From NCBI GenBank assembly GCA_029983595.1, contig JASBZD010000050.1, forward strand, positions 1 through 8,682: a DNA stretch of 8,682 bases. The letters are read 5' to 3'. Below are positions 1-7,345 of the stretch, one piece after another. The translations under genes were made by a program, and so were the position numbers. Numbering within the stretch: position 1 is the stretch's first letter; every line of letters begins with the position of its first letter. This DNA is from Peptoniphilaceae bacterium. GTDB lineage: Bacteria > Bacillota > Clostridia > Tissierellales > Peptoniphilaceae. Below the pieces are notes generated by a model. That model made no database searches. It worked only from the letters and a program-made list of their open reading frames with translations, and had not been told where the DNA came from.

Positions 1-1349
1 TAAAAAAGGGAAGTCGCTCTAGAAAGCCTAATCCTCCATTTACTACATCGACAATGCAGCAGGAAGCTTCTAGATATATAAATTTCCCAGGTCGTAAAAC
101 TATGACTATCGCTCAACAATTATATGAAGGGATTAGTCTAGGTAGTGGCGGACCAGTAGGGCTTATAACATATATGAGAACTGACTCTGTAAATATTTCA
201 CAGGCTGCTAGAAGCCAGGCTAGGGAATATATAATAGAAAACTTTGGTAAAGAGTATGAAGATGCTTCTAGATTTTATAAATCAAAAGGCAAAGCTCAAG
301 AAGCACATGAGTGTATTAGACCGACAGATATATTTAAAACTCCAGCGATGCTTAAAGATAACTTATCTAGAGACCAATATAAGTTATATAAACTAATCTG
401 GGATAGATTTATGTCATCTTTAATGACTGATGCAAAATATGATACTATTCGCGCATCTATTATTTCTAATAATGAGTTATTTAGAGCATCAGGATCTCAT
501 CTAGTTTTTGAAGGATTTTTAAAGCTTAATAAAAATAAAGATAGTGATGATAAAGAAAATGCTCTTCCAGATCTAGAACTAAATGAGAAGTTAAAACTAT
601 TAAAATTAATTGACGAACAACATTTTACAAACCCACCTCCTAGATATACAGAGGCTAGTTTAATAAAAACTCTTGAAGAGCTGGGAATTGGTCGTCCATC
701 TACTTATGCTCCTATTATAACTACTATTACTAAGCGTAACTATATTCAGGTAGAAGATAAAAAACTTATCCCTACAGAATTAGGATTTACTGTTAATGGG
801 CTTTTAAATGAGTATTTCCCAAATGTTACAGATGAAGAATTTACAGCTAGAATGGAAGACCAACTAGATATGATAGCTGATGGAGATAAAAAATGGAAAT
901 CAGTAGTTTCTGAGTTTTATGGAGATTTTGAAAAAGAATTAAAACAGGCTGAAGATCAGATGGAAGAAATTGAAATAAAACCAGAGATCTCTGATGAGAT
1001 ATGCGAAAAATGTGGCGCTAATATGGTTGTAAAAATGGGCAAATTTGGTAAATTTTTAGCTTGTCCAAACTTCCCTGAATGTAGAAATACAATGCCACTT
1101 ATAGAAAAAATTGGTGTAAAATGTCCAAAATGTGAAGATGGCGAGATTGTAGAAAAGCGCTCTAAAAAGGGCAGAATTTTCTACGGCTGCTCTAACTATC
1201 CGGACTGCGATTTTGTATCTTGGGGAAAACCTGTAGATAAAAAATGTCCAGTCTGTGGAAGCCTATTAGCTATGCCTACTACAGCTCGTGGAAAAAACCT
1301 AAAATGTGTAAATCCTGAGTGTTCATATACTGAAAAAATAGAAGAATAA
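1..1349 (+). CDS. topA: DNA topoisomerase I (type IA), 3' part only
   Basis: Type IA topoisomerase that relaxes negatively supercoiled DNA through a tyrosine-linked single-strand break. The frame is open to the left edge: codons from base 3 read KKGSRSRKPNPPFTTST ahead of the ATG at 54, matching the family's conserved PF(T/I)TSTLQQEA segment, so that ATG is internal. The catalytic tyrosine is in ITYMRTDS (codon 171-173). HECIRPT follows (family HEAIRPT, with Cys for Ala), then the GIGRPSTYA motif near base 690. The C-terminus has three four-cysteine zinc ribbons, at about 1002-1082, 1122-1208 and 1245-1322. About 448 residues are visible. Judging from family lengths near 690, roughly 240 N-terminal residues with the Toprim domain lie outside the window. 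Stop is TAA. No frameshift or damage is seen. Identity is secure; the upstream part is simply not shown. Confidence 0.97.
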   Translation, partial: KKGSRSRKPNPPFTTSTMQQEASRYINFPGRKTMTIAQQLYEGISLGSGGPVGLITYMRTDSVNISQAARSQAREYIIENFGKEYEDASRFYKSKGKAQEAHECIRPTDIFKTPAMLKDNLSRDQYKLYKLIWDRFMSSLMTDAKYDTIRASIISNNELFRASGSHLVFEGFLKLNKNKDSDDKENALPDLELNEKLKLLKLIDEQHFTNPPPRYTEASLIKTLEELGIGRPSTYAPIITTITKRNYIQVEDKKLIPTELGFTVNGLLNEYFPNVTDEEFTARMEDQLDMIADGDKKWKSVVSEFYGDFEKELKQAEDQMEEIEIKPEISDEICEKCGANMVVKMGKFGKFLACPNFPECRNTMPLIEKIGVKCPKCEDGEIVEKRSKKGRIFYGCSNYPDCDFVSWGKPVDKKCPVCGSLLAMPTTARGKNLKCVNPECSYTEKIEE

Positions 1350-1355
1350 TTTTTT

Positions 1356-1378
1356 AGGATCGATTTCGGTCCTTTTTT
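1356..1378 (+). terminator. Intrinsic terminator after topA
   Basis: AGGATC (1356-1361) pairs with GGTCCT (1368-1373) across the six-base loop GATTTC, with one G-T pair. The last base of the stem starts a run of six T. It begins seven bases after the topA stop, so topA probably ends its transcript here and secA depends on its own promoter. Confidence 0.8.
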
Positions 1379-1407
1379 AAATTTTATAATATAAATTTTT
1401 TTATAAA

Positions 1408-1452
1408 TTGTAACTAAAATTTTATTTTATTATATTTATAATGAGGTATAAT
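1408..1452 (+). promoter_or_regulatory. Upstream promoter-like cluster before secA
   Basis: TTGTAA (1408-1413) and TATATT (1431-1436) are separated by 17 bases, a plausible sigma-A promoter. Two further TATAAT hexamers (1437-1442 and 1447-1452) lie just downstream but lack a good -35 at the right distance. The region is very AT-rich, so some matches will be chance. I see no gene, riboswitch or other structure in the rest of the 1379-1536 gap. Confidence 0.4.
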
Positions 1453-1481
1453 TATTATGTTTAAATTATAGATTTTAAGTA

Positions 1482-1490
1482 TGTTATAAT
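1482..1490 (+). promoter_or_regulatory. Extended -10 promoter for secA-prfB
   Basis: TGTTATAAT is a perfect TG-N-TATAAT extended -10 element. The -35 candidate is weak (TTAAAT, 1461-1466, 18-base spacer), which extended -10 promoters tolerate. Transcription would start near 1497, giving a leader of about 40 bases before the secA start. This is the best secA promoter candidate here. Confidence 0.55.
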
Positions 1491-1522
1491 AAAAATAACG
1501 TGTAAAAATTTGAAAAAACTTT

Positions 1523-1529
1523 AAGGAAG
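1523..1529 (+). promoter_or_regulatory. Ribosome binding site that fixes the secA TTG start
   Basis: AAGGAAG is the only clear Shine-Dalgarno match ahead of the secA reading frame. It sits seven bases before TTG at 1537. The GTG at 1530 runs straight into TAA and cannot be the start. The TTG yields MGLFDKIFG, the expected SecA amino terminus. Confidence 0.8.
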
Positions 1530-1536
1530 TGTAAAA

Positions 1537-4281
1537 TTGGGTTTATTTGATAAAATTTTTGGAACCTATAGCGAAAAAGAGCTTAAAAAAATAGATAAAA
1601 TAGTAGATAAGATTGAAGCGCTAGATCAAACTTATTCTAACTTATCTGAAGAAGAGCTTAAACATAAAACTATAGAATTTAGAGAAAGAATAGCAAATGG
1701 AGAATCTTTAGATGATCTATTACCTGAAGCGTTTGCTACTTGTAGAGAAGCTTCATGGAGAGTACTAGGTATGAAGCATTATAGAGTGCAGCTTCAAGGT
1801 GGGGTAATCCTTCACCAAGGAAGAATCGCCGAGATGAAAACTGGGGAAGGTAAAACTCTTATGGCGACTCTTGCAGCTTATCTAAATGGTCTATCTGGAA
1901 ATGGCGTGCATATTGTTACAGTAAATGATTATCTTGCTGCTCGTGATAGACAGTGGATGGGTAAAGTTTATGAATTTCTAGGACTTACAGTAGGAAATAT
2001 TATCCATGGCCTAAATTCTGATCAGAGAAGAGAGGCATATAACTGTGATATTACTTATGGGACTAACAACGAGTTTGGATTTGATTATCTAAGAGATAAT
2101 ATGGTAATTTACCAATCTGAAAGAGTACAAAGAGTTCTAAATTTTGCGATAGTCGATGAGGTTGACTCTATCTTAATTGATGAGGCTCGTACTCCGCTTA
2201 TTATTTCTGGTCAAGGCGATAAGTCTACAGATTTATATAGAAGGGCTGATCAGTTTGCTAAAACTTTATCTTCTAGAGTTTTAGAAGAATCTGAAACAAA
2301 AGTTGATCCATTTGATCGTGAAATAAAAGAAGAGACAGTAGATTATCTTATTGATGAAAAGGCAAAAGCTGTAAATCTTACTGATAATGGGGTAGCAAAA
2401 GCAGAGAGCTTTTTTAATATAGAAAACCTTGCAGATGCTGAAAATATGGAGATTGCTCATAATATTAAGCAAGCTCTAAAAGCTAACTCTTTAATGCATA
2501 GAGATACTGACTATGTAGTAAGCGAAGGCGAAATCATTATAGTAGATGAGTTTACTGGAAGAATGATGCTTGGTCGTCGTTATTCTGAAGGGCTACATCA
2601 AGCTATAGAAGCTAAAGAAGGTCTAGAAGTACGTGAAGAATCTAAGACTCTGGCTACTATCACATTCCAAAACTTCTTTAGAATGTATAAAAAATTATCT
2701 GGAATGACAGGTACTGCAAAAACTGAAGAAGAAGAGTTTAGAGAAATCTATAATGTGGACGTTATCGAAGTTCCTACCAATAAACCAGTTATCCGTGAAG
2801 ATTTAGATGATGGAATTTATCGTTCAGAAAATGGAAAATTCTCTGCAGTTTTAAAAGATATTAAAGAACGCCATGAAAAAGGTCAACCTATACTAGTAGG
2901 TACAGTATCTATCGAAAAATCTGAAGAGCTTTCTTCTATATTAAAAAAAGCTGGAATAAAACATACAGTTTTAAATGCTAAGTATCATGAAAAAGAATCT
3001 GAAATCGTAGCTCAAGCAGGACGTCTAGGAGCTGTAACTATAGCTACTAACATGGCTGGACGTGGTACTGATATTGTGCTTGGTGGTAACCCAGAGTTTA
3101 TGGCTATGCAAGAGATGAAAAAGAAAAATCTTTCTGAAGAAGTCATGGAACAGGTAGATGGTTATGCTGAGACTGATAATGATGAGATTATAGAAGCTCG
3201 TAAACAATATCACGATTATGTAAATAAATTTAAAGAAGAAACTAAGGACGAAGCTGAAAAAGTAAGACAAGTAGGCGGTCTTCATATTATTGGTACTGAA
3301 AGACATGAGTCACGTCGTATCGATAACCAACTTCGCGGTCGTTCTGGTCGTCAAGGAGATCCAGGTTCTTCTAGATTTTATATTTCTGCTGAAGATGATC
3401 TAATTAGACTTTTCGCTGGAGAGAGATTTAAAGATGTAATGGATAGAGCTGATATTGAGGAAGATGAGTCTATTGAAAATTCAGTTCTTACTCGTCTAAT
3501 CGAGACTTCACAAAAAAGAGTAGAGTCTAATAACTTTGGAATTCGTAAAAATGTCTTAAAATATGACGATGTTATGAATAAGCAAAGGGAGATAATCTAT
3601 GGTGAACGTAAAAAAGTTCTAGAAGGTTCTGATTTAAAATCTGATATTGGATTTATGGTAGATAATATTATCTCAAATGATATAGATTTTTATATTAGAG
3701 GAAAAGTTTCTGAAGAATTACGCGAATATGAAGGTTTAAGAGAATCCTTAAAAGATATATTTGGTTTTAGTGATGAAGATTTCTCTGATCTTTCAGGTGT
3801 AAAAGATCCAGAAGCTATTGAACAAAAAATAAAAGAATTAGCTCATAAAAAATATGAGGAAAAAGAAGCAGAATTTGGTTCAGAGATGTTTAGAGAAGTA
3901 GAGCGTATAGTTTTACTTCAAAATGTAGATGAAAAATGGATGGACCATATTGATGCTATGGATGAGTTAAAACGTGGAATCGGACTTCGTGCGATGGGTA
4001 ATGAAGACCCAGTTAGAGCGTTCTCTCAAGAAGGCTTTGATATGTTTGAGGCTATGAATGACTCTATTTCTAAAGATACAGTAAAAATGCTATATCACGT
4101 TATAAATCCAGAGAGAATGGAACGTAAGAGAGTAGCTAAAAATGTATCTGAAGTAGGCGGTTCAGATGGTGGCGAGCCAGTAAAACAAAAACCAATCGTA
4201 AAAAAAGAAAAAATAGGAAGAAATGAACCTTGTCCATGCGGTAGCGGTAAAAAATATAAAAACTGCCATGGTGCAAACTAA
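1537..4281 (+). CDS. secA: Preprotein translocase ATPase SecA
   Basis: SecA is the motor ATPase that pushes unfolded preproteins through the SecYEG channel at the cytoplasmic face of the membrane. The protein has 914 residues, within the usual range. Visible in order: N-terminal MGLFDKIFG; Walker A MKTGEGKT (100-107); Walker B region DEVDSILIDEART (207-219); the preprotein cross-linking domain from about 220 to 375; SGMTGTA (388-394); AGRGTD (507-512); the arginine-finger motif QLRGRSGRQGD (598-608); the helical scaffold and wing; and a SEC-C zinc tail with Cys899, Cys901, Cys910 and His911. Such a tail is typical of SecA proteins that contact SecB or ribosomes and phospholipid. The start is TTG, supported by the Shine-Dalgarno site and family alignment. 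It has its own promoter region and is followed three bases later by prfB. All ATPase motifs look intact. Confidence 0.98.
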   Translation: MGLFDKIFGTYSEKELKKIDKIVDKIEALDQTYSNLSEEELKHKTIEFRERIANGESLDDLLPEAFATCREASWRVLGMKHYRVQLQGGVILHQGRIAEMKTGEGKTLMATLAAYLNGLSGNGVHIVTVNDYLAARDRQWMGKVYEFLGLTVGNIIHGLNSDQRREAYNCDITYGTNNEFGFDYLRDNMVIYQSERVQRVLNFAIVDEVDSILIDEARTPLIISGQGDKSTDLYRRADQFAKTLSSRVLEESETKVDPFDREIKEETVDYLIDEKAKAVNLTDNGVAKAESFFNIENLADAENMEIAHNIKQALKANSLMHRDTDYVVSEGEIIIVDEFTGRMMLGRRYSEGLHQAIEAKEGLEVREESKTLATITFQNFFRMYKKLSGMTGTAKTEEEEFREIYNVDVIEVPTNKPVIREDLDDGIYRSENGKFSAVLKDIKERHEKGQPILVGTVSIEKSEELSSILKKAGIKHTVLNAKYHEKESEIVAQAGRLGAVTIATNMAGRGTDIVLGGNPEFMAMQEMKKKNLSEEVMEQVDGYAETDNDEIIEARKQYHDYVNKFKEETKDEAEKVRQVGGLHIIGTERHESRRIDNQLRGRSGRQGDPGSSRFYISAEDDLIRLFAGERFKDVMDRADIEEDESIENSVLTRLIETSQKRVESNNFGIRKNVLKYDDVMNKQREIIYGERKKVLEGSDLKSDIGFMVDNIISNDIDFYIRGKVSEELREYEGLRESLKDIFGFSDEDFSDLSGVKDPEAIEQKIKELAHKKYEEKEAEFGSEMFREVERIVLLQNVDEKWMDHIDAMDELKRGIGLRAMGNEDPVRAFSQEGFDMFEAMNDSISKDTVKMLYHVINPERMERKRVAKNVSEVGGSDGGEPVKQKPIVKKEKIGRNEPCPCGSGKKYKNCHGAN

Positions 4282-4284
4282 TTT

Positions 4285-5394
4285 ATGCAAAATTTATATT
4301 TAGAAGAAGAAAGATTAAATAATATTAAAACTAGTGTCGAAGAACTTGGTCGTTCTGTAGATATAGATAATTTAAAAACTAGATATCAAGAATTAGAAGC
4401 TGAAAATCTCGACCCTGAGTTTTGGAATAATAGAGAAGAGGCCCAAAAGGTCATATCTGAGATGAGCGGTATTAAAGGTCTTATTGAAGATTATGATAGT
4501 CTTTTAGAGCTTATAGAAAATAATGAAGTATATATTGAGCTTATAAAAGAAGATGAGAGCGATAATTCTATAATTGAGTCATTTTTAAAAGAAATGGAGA
4601 TTTTAGAAAAACACGCTAACTCATTTAAGATTTCTACGCTTTTAAATGGAGAATATGACCATAATAACGCGATATTTTCTATCCATTCAGGAGCGGGCGG
4701 CACAGAGGCTCAGGATTGGGCAGATATGCTATATAGGATGTATACTAGATATGCCGAATCTAAAGGATATTCTATTGAAGTAATGGATATTTTAAAAGAA
4801 GAGGAAGCTGGTATAAAGTCAGTAACTTTAGCTATAAGGGGTACTAACGCATATGGATATCTAAAAAGTGAAAAAGGAGTCCATAGACTAGTTAGAATTT
4901 CTCCTTTTGATGCGGCTAAAAAACGCCATACCTCGTTTGCTTCAGTAGATGTATTTCCAGAAATTGATTCCGATACTACTGTAGATATAAATCCTTCTGA
5001 TCTTAGAATAGATACTTATCGTTCATCAGGCGCGGGAGGGCAGCACGTAAACACTTCCGATTCTGCAGTAAGAATTACGCATATTCCTACTGGAGTTGTG
5101 GCGACTTGCCAAAATGAAAGATCACAGCTTCAAAATCGTGAAAAAGCTATGCAAATTCTTATGGCAAAGCTTATTGCGATAAAAGAAGAAGAGCAGCGAG
5201 AAAAGATTGAGGATATTCAGGGAAACTATTCTCAGATAGCATGGGGATCTCAGATTCGCTCATATGTATTTAACCCATATCAGATGGTAAAAGATCACCG
5301 CACTAACGTAGAAGTAGGCGATACCAATAAGGTAATGGATGGAGATTTAGATATATTTATCAACGCATATCTTCAAGATAAGGCAGGAATTTAA
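4285..5394 (+). CDS. prfB: Peptide chain release factor 2, without frameshift
   Basis: Release factor 2 recognises UGA and UAA stop codons in the ribosomal A site and triggers hydrolysis of peptidyl-tRNA. The protein has 369 residues. Visible features are an N-terminal helical region (about 1-110), the anticodon-like SPF tripeptide (206-208, in RISPFDAAKKRHTSF) that marks RF2 rather than RF1, and the catalytic GGQ loop (251-253, in SGAGGQHVNTSDSAVR). The frame is continuous: at the place where many bacteria have an in-frame UGA and a +1 shift, this gene reads GRSVDIDN (codons about 4348-4371). The start is three bases after the secA stop and has only a weak GGTG about 11 bases upstream, so translation is probably coupled to secA. 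The secA-prfB order is common in Firmicutes. Identity is secure. Confidence 0.97.
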   Translation: MQNLYLEEERLNNIKTSVEELGRSVDIDNLKTRYQELEAENLDPEFWNNREEAQKVISEMSGIKGLIEDYDSLLELIENNEVYIELIKEDESDNSIIESFLKEMEILEKHANSFKISTLLNGEYDHNNAIFSIHSGAGGTEAQDWADMLYRMYTRYAESKGYSIEVMDILKEEEAGIKSVTLAIRGTNAYGYLKSEKGVHRLVRISPFDAAKKRHTSFASVDVFPEIDSDTTVDINPSDLRIDTYRSSGAGGQHVNTSDSAVRITHIPTGVVATCQNERSQLQNREKAMQILMAKLIAIKEEEQREKIEDIQGNYSQIAWGSQIRSYVFNPYQMVKDHRTNVEVGDTNKVMDGDLDIFINAYLQDKAGI

Positions 5395-5405
5395 AAAAAT
5401 TAAAA

Positions 5406-5445
5406 ACCTAGGACTTTAAAGCTAGTAAATTAGCCAGTCCTAGGT
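5406..5445. terminator. Strong hairpin after prfB, possible bidirectional terminator
   Basis: ACCTAGGACT (5406-5415) is a perfect 10-bp complement of AGTCCTAGGT (5436-5445). Inside it, GCTA (5421-5424) can pair with TAGC (5431-5434), separated from the outer stem by a five-versus-one base bulge. On the + strand the following sequence is only GATTTATT, a poor U-run. On the minus strand the hairpin is followed by TTTTTAATTTTTTT, a good one. It probably ends the secA-prfB transcript and may be a backup stop for leftward transcription from the minus-strand operon. Confidence 0.65.
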
Positions 5446-5493
5446 GATTTATTAAAAATATATTAAAATTGTAAAAAATATTTCAAAAAAGGC

Positions 5494-5522
5494 TTGCATT
5501 TATTTTTTAGGTGTTATATAAT
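5494..5522 (+). promoter_or_regulatory. Promoter of the tRNA-Pro gene
   Basis: TTGCAT (5494-5499) and TATAAT (5517-5522) are separated by exactly 17 bases. A-rich sequence upstream (5471-5490) could act as an UP element. Transcription would begin near 5529, leaving a leader of about seven bases before the tRNA. This is the clearest promoter in the window. Confidence 0.8.
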
Positions 5523-5535
5523 AACTTTTGTCGTT

Positions 5536-5612
5536 CGGGATGTAGCGCAGTTTGGTAGCGCACGTGGTTTGGGACCATGGGGCCGGGGGTTCGAATCCTC
5601 TCATCCCGACCA
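5536..5612 (+). tRNA. tRNA-Pro, anticodon UGG
   Basis: The 77-base cloverleaf folds fully. The acceptor stem is CGGGATG/CATCCCG (5536-5542 with 5602-5608). The D stem is GCGC/GCGC with GG in the loop (5554-5555). The anticodon stem is CGTGG/CCATG with loop TTTGGGA and anticodon TGG (5570-5572). The variable loop is five bases, and the T arm has loop TTCGAAT (5590-5596). A73 is at 5609 and CCA is encoded (5610-5612). The C1-G72 pair with A73 and G37 are the expected bacterial proline features. U34 normally reads most or all proline codons. The gene stands alone between its own promoter and terminator. Confidence 0.97.
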
Positions 5613-5619
5613 TTATGAA

Positions 5620-5650
5620 ACCTCTGTGGATTTTACAGAGGTATTTTTTT
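5620..5650 (+). terminator. Intrinsic terminator of tRNA-Pro
   Basis: ACCTCTGT (5620-5627) pairs perfectly with ACAGAGGT (5635-5642) around loop GGATTTT. The stem is followed by A and seven T (5644-5650). It lies eight bases after the encoded CCA. On the minus strand there is no comparable T-run. Confidence 0.9.
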
Positions 5651-5672
5651 ACCCTTAAAAATGGACACAAAA

Positions 5673-5704
5673 AAGTGGAAACTAAATTTAATTAGCTTCC
5701 ACTT
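5673..5704. terminator. Bidirectional terminator between tRNA-Pro and the GGT-family gene
   Basis: AAGTGGAA (5673-5680) pairs with TTCCACTT (5697-5704). After an A/C mismatch, CTAA (5682-5685) pairs with TTAG (5692-5695), with a six-base loop. On the minus strand the stem runs into TTTTTT, so it is the natural end of the operon whose stop codon is 10 bases away. On the + strand it is followed by ATTTTTAT, giving a second stop for the tRNA transcript. Confidence 0.8.
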
Positions 5705-5713
5705 ATTTTTATA

Positions 5714-7324
5714 TTAGTCTATCGCAATACTTCCATCGTGGCGCTTTTCAGTAGCTCCAAGATATACTCCATTTTCATGATCTCTAATAATTATTTGACC
5801 TCTACCCATATGATATGGATCAGGTTGTACAATTATGTCATGTCCTCTTCTTTGAAGCTCTCTAATAATATGGTTTGGAGTATCTTGTTCTACTTCGACC
5901 TTCTTACCTCCAACCCATTGCCATCTAGGAGCGTCAAGTGCAGACTGAGGATTTAGATTAAAATCAATCATATTCATAACTACTTGAACGTGGGCTTGAG
6001 GCTGCATAAATCCACCCATAATTCCAAAAGCACTAATTGGCTTATCATCTTTAGTTATAAAAGCTGGGATAATAGTATGATATGGTCTATATCCACCATC
6101 TACCACGTTATAATGACCTTCTTTAAATGAGAAATTTTCAGCCCTATCATTCATAGCGATACCAGTACCAGGAATAACAATACCTGAACCAAATCCTCTA
6201 AAGTTAGACTGGATCATAGAAACCATATTTCCATCTTTGTCAGCACAGCAGAAATATACAGTAGAGTTATACTTTGGATCGCCAACAGTCGGCTCAATCG
6301 CTTCATATCCTATAAGCTCTTTTCTATGTCTTGCATAGTCTTGGCTTAATAATTCTTCTACAGTATATTTCATTCTAGAAGGCTCAGCCACAAACTCTTT
6401 AGTATCAGTAAAAGCTAGTTTTAAAGCCTCAATTTGAGTATGCATAGTTTCAGTAGTGTCTCTAAATTCAAACTCATACTCTTTTAAGATATTAAGAGCC
6501 ATAAGAACAGTAATACCATGTCCATTAGGAGGGATTTCCCAAATATCATATCCTCTATAATTAGTAGAAATCGGTTCAACCCACTCAGCCTCAAACCCTT
6601 CTAAATCAGAAAGCTCCATAAATCCGCCATGTTCTTTTATAAAATCTACTATTTTCTTAGCTAATTCTCCTTCGTAGAAATCTCTACATTTTGTTTTAGC
6701 TAAGATTTCTAGAGTTTTTGCCTGATCCTCAGATTTAAAAACTTCACCAGCTTGATAAGCTCTTCCATCTTTTGAGAAAGTATCAAACCATGGTTTAAAC
6801 TCTTCTTTTTTCTTCTGTTTAGAATAGATCTCAAAAGCTTCATCCCATAATCTAGCTACATTAGGCTGAACTACATAGCCTTCTCTAGCATATTTTATAG
6901 CAGGTTTAAAAAGTTCTTCAAAATCTAACGAACCAAATTTTTCGTGCATAGCAGCCCAACCAGCAGGAGTTCCAGGAACATTAATAGGCTCCACTCCATA
7001 TGATGGAATACTTTCATAATCTCTATCTACTAAAGCTTTTCTAGTTAGTTTTTTTGGAGATGGACCAGACCCATTAAGACCATATAATTTTCCATCCATA
7101 TGAATTAGGGCAAAGTTATCAGACCCAATTCCATTTCCAGTAGGCTCTACAACAGTTTGTGTAACTGCCATAGCGATAATAGCATCTACAGCGTTACCGC
7201 CTTTTTTTAAGATTTCTAACCCAGCAGCACTTACCTGAGGATTTCCAGAAGCAGCCATTGAGTTTTTAGAATAAATTACATTACGCTTTGAGCTATATGG
7301 ATAGCTTTGTACATCAAATTTCAT
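5714..7324 (-). CDS. Gamma-glutamyltransferase-family Ntn-hydrolase, cytoplasmic YwrD-like type
   Basis: The family cleaves gamma-glutamyl or related amide bonds after self-cleaving into a large and a small subunit, the new N-terminal threonine being the nucleophile. The length of 536 residues is normal. Thr355 (codon 6260-6262), in STVYFCCADKDGN, aligns with catalytic Thr391 of E. coli GGT (TTHYSVVDKDGN). This predicts a large subunit 1-354 and a small subunit 355-536. The oxyanion glycines are kept (GIMGGFMQPQ, Gly437-Gly438). There is no signal peptide, unlike secreted GGT, so it should act in the cytoplasm. IQSNFRGFGSG and YRPYHTIIPAF match the YwrD/cephalosporin-acylase-like branch as I recall it. 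Several glutamate-binding residues of classical GGT appear replaced, so glutathione activity is uncertain. ATG has a good AAGGGAGA site seven bases upstream. It is the second gene of a two-gene operon. Confidence 0.9.
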   Translation of the reverse strand: MKFDVQSYPYSSKRNVIYSKNSMAASGNPQVSAAGLEILKKGGNAVDAIIAMAVTQTVVEPTGNGIGSDNFALIHMDGKLYGLNGSGPSPKKLTRKALVDRDYESIPSYGVEPINVPGTPAGWAAMHEKFGSLDFEELFKPAIKYAREGYVVQPNVARLWDEAFEIYSKQKKKEEFKPWFDTFSKDGRAYQAGEVFKSEDQAKTLEILAKTKCRDFYEGELAKKIVDFIKEHGGFMELSDLEGFEAEWVEPISTNYRGYDIWEIPPNGHGITVLMALNILKEYEFEFRDTTETMHTQIEALKLAFTDTKEFVAEPSRMKYTVEELLSQDYARHRKELIGYEAIEPTVGDPKYNSTVYFCCADKDGNMVSMIQSNFRGFGSGIVIPGTGIAMNDRAENFSFKEGHYNVVDGGYRPYHTIIPAFITKDDKPISAFGIMGGFMQPQAHVQVVMNMIDFNLNPQSALDAPRWQWVGGKKVEVEQDTPNHIIRELQRRGHDIIVQPDPYHMGRGQIIIRDHENGVYLGATEKRHDGSIAID

Positions 7325-7330
7325 AAATAA

Positions 7331-7338
7331 TCTCCCTT
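7331..7338 (-). promoter_or_regulatory. Ribosome binding site of the GGT-family gene
   Basis: The minus strand reads AAGGGAGA, with six bases between it and the ATG at 7324. It lies within the 21-base gap after the transporter gene, with no promoter between, supporting co-transcription with independent translation starts. Confidence 0.8.
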
Positions 7339-7345
7339 ATATTTT

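Noticed and set aside
1379..1536. Riboswitch, T-box or secretion-responsive leader before secA
   Set aside because: The gap is AT-rich with promoter-like hexamers, but I found no T-box sequence, no substantial hairpin after the topA terminator, and no SecM-like leader peptide.
2281..3306. Minus-strand open frames (2281-2472 and 3025-3306) inside secA
   Set aside because: Their products are low-complexity runs rich in Phe, Ile and Ser, have no Shine-Dalgarno site, and lie opposite a well-conserved gene; they are reading-frame shadows.
4491..4703. Minus-strand open frame inside prfB
   Set aside because: It is serine/isoleucine-rich, has no recognisable domain and no start signals, and lies wholly opposite conserved RF2 sequence.
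5536..5612. tRNA-Pro as an integration (att) site for a mobile element
   Set aside because: No integrase gene and no repeat of the tRNA 3' end is seen nearby; flanking genes look like ordinary chromosome.
5738..5956. Plus-strand open frame inside the GGT-family gene
   Set aside because: It has no Shine-Dalgarno site or recognisable motif and overlaps the conserved C-terminal part of the hydrolase; it is a shadow.
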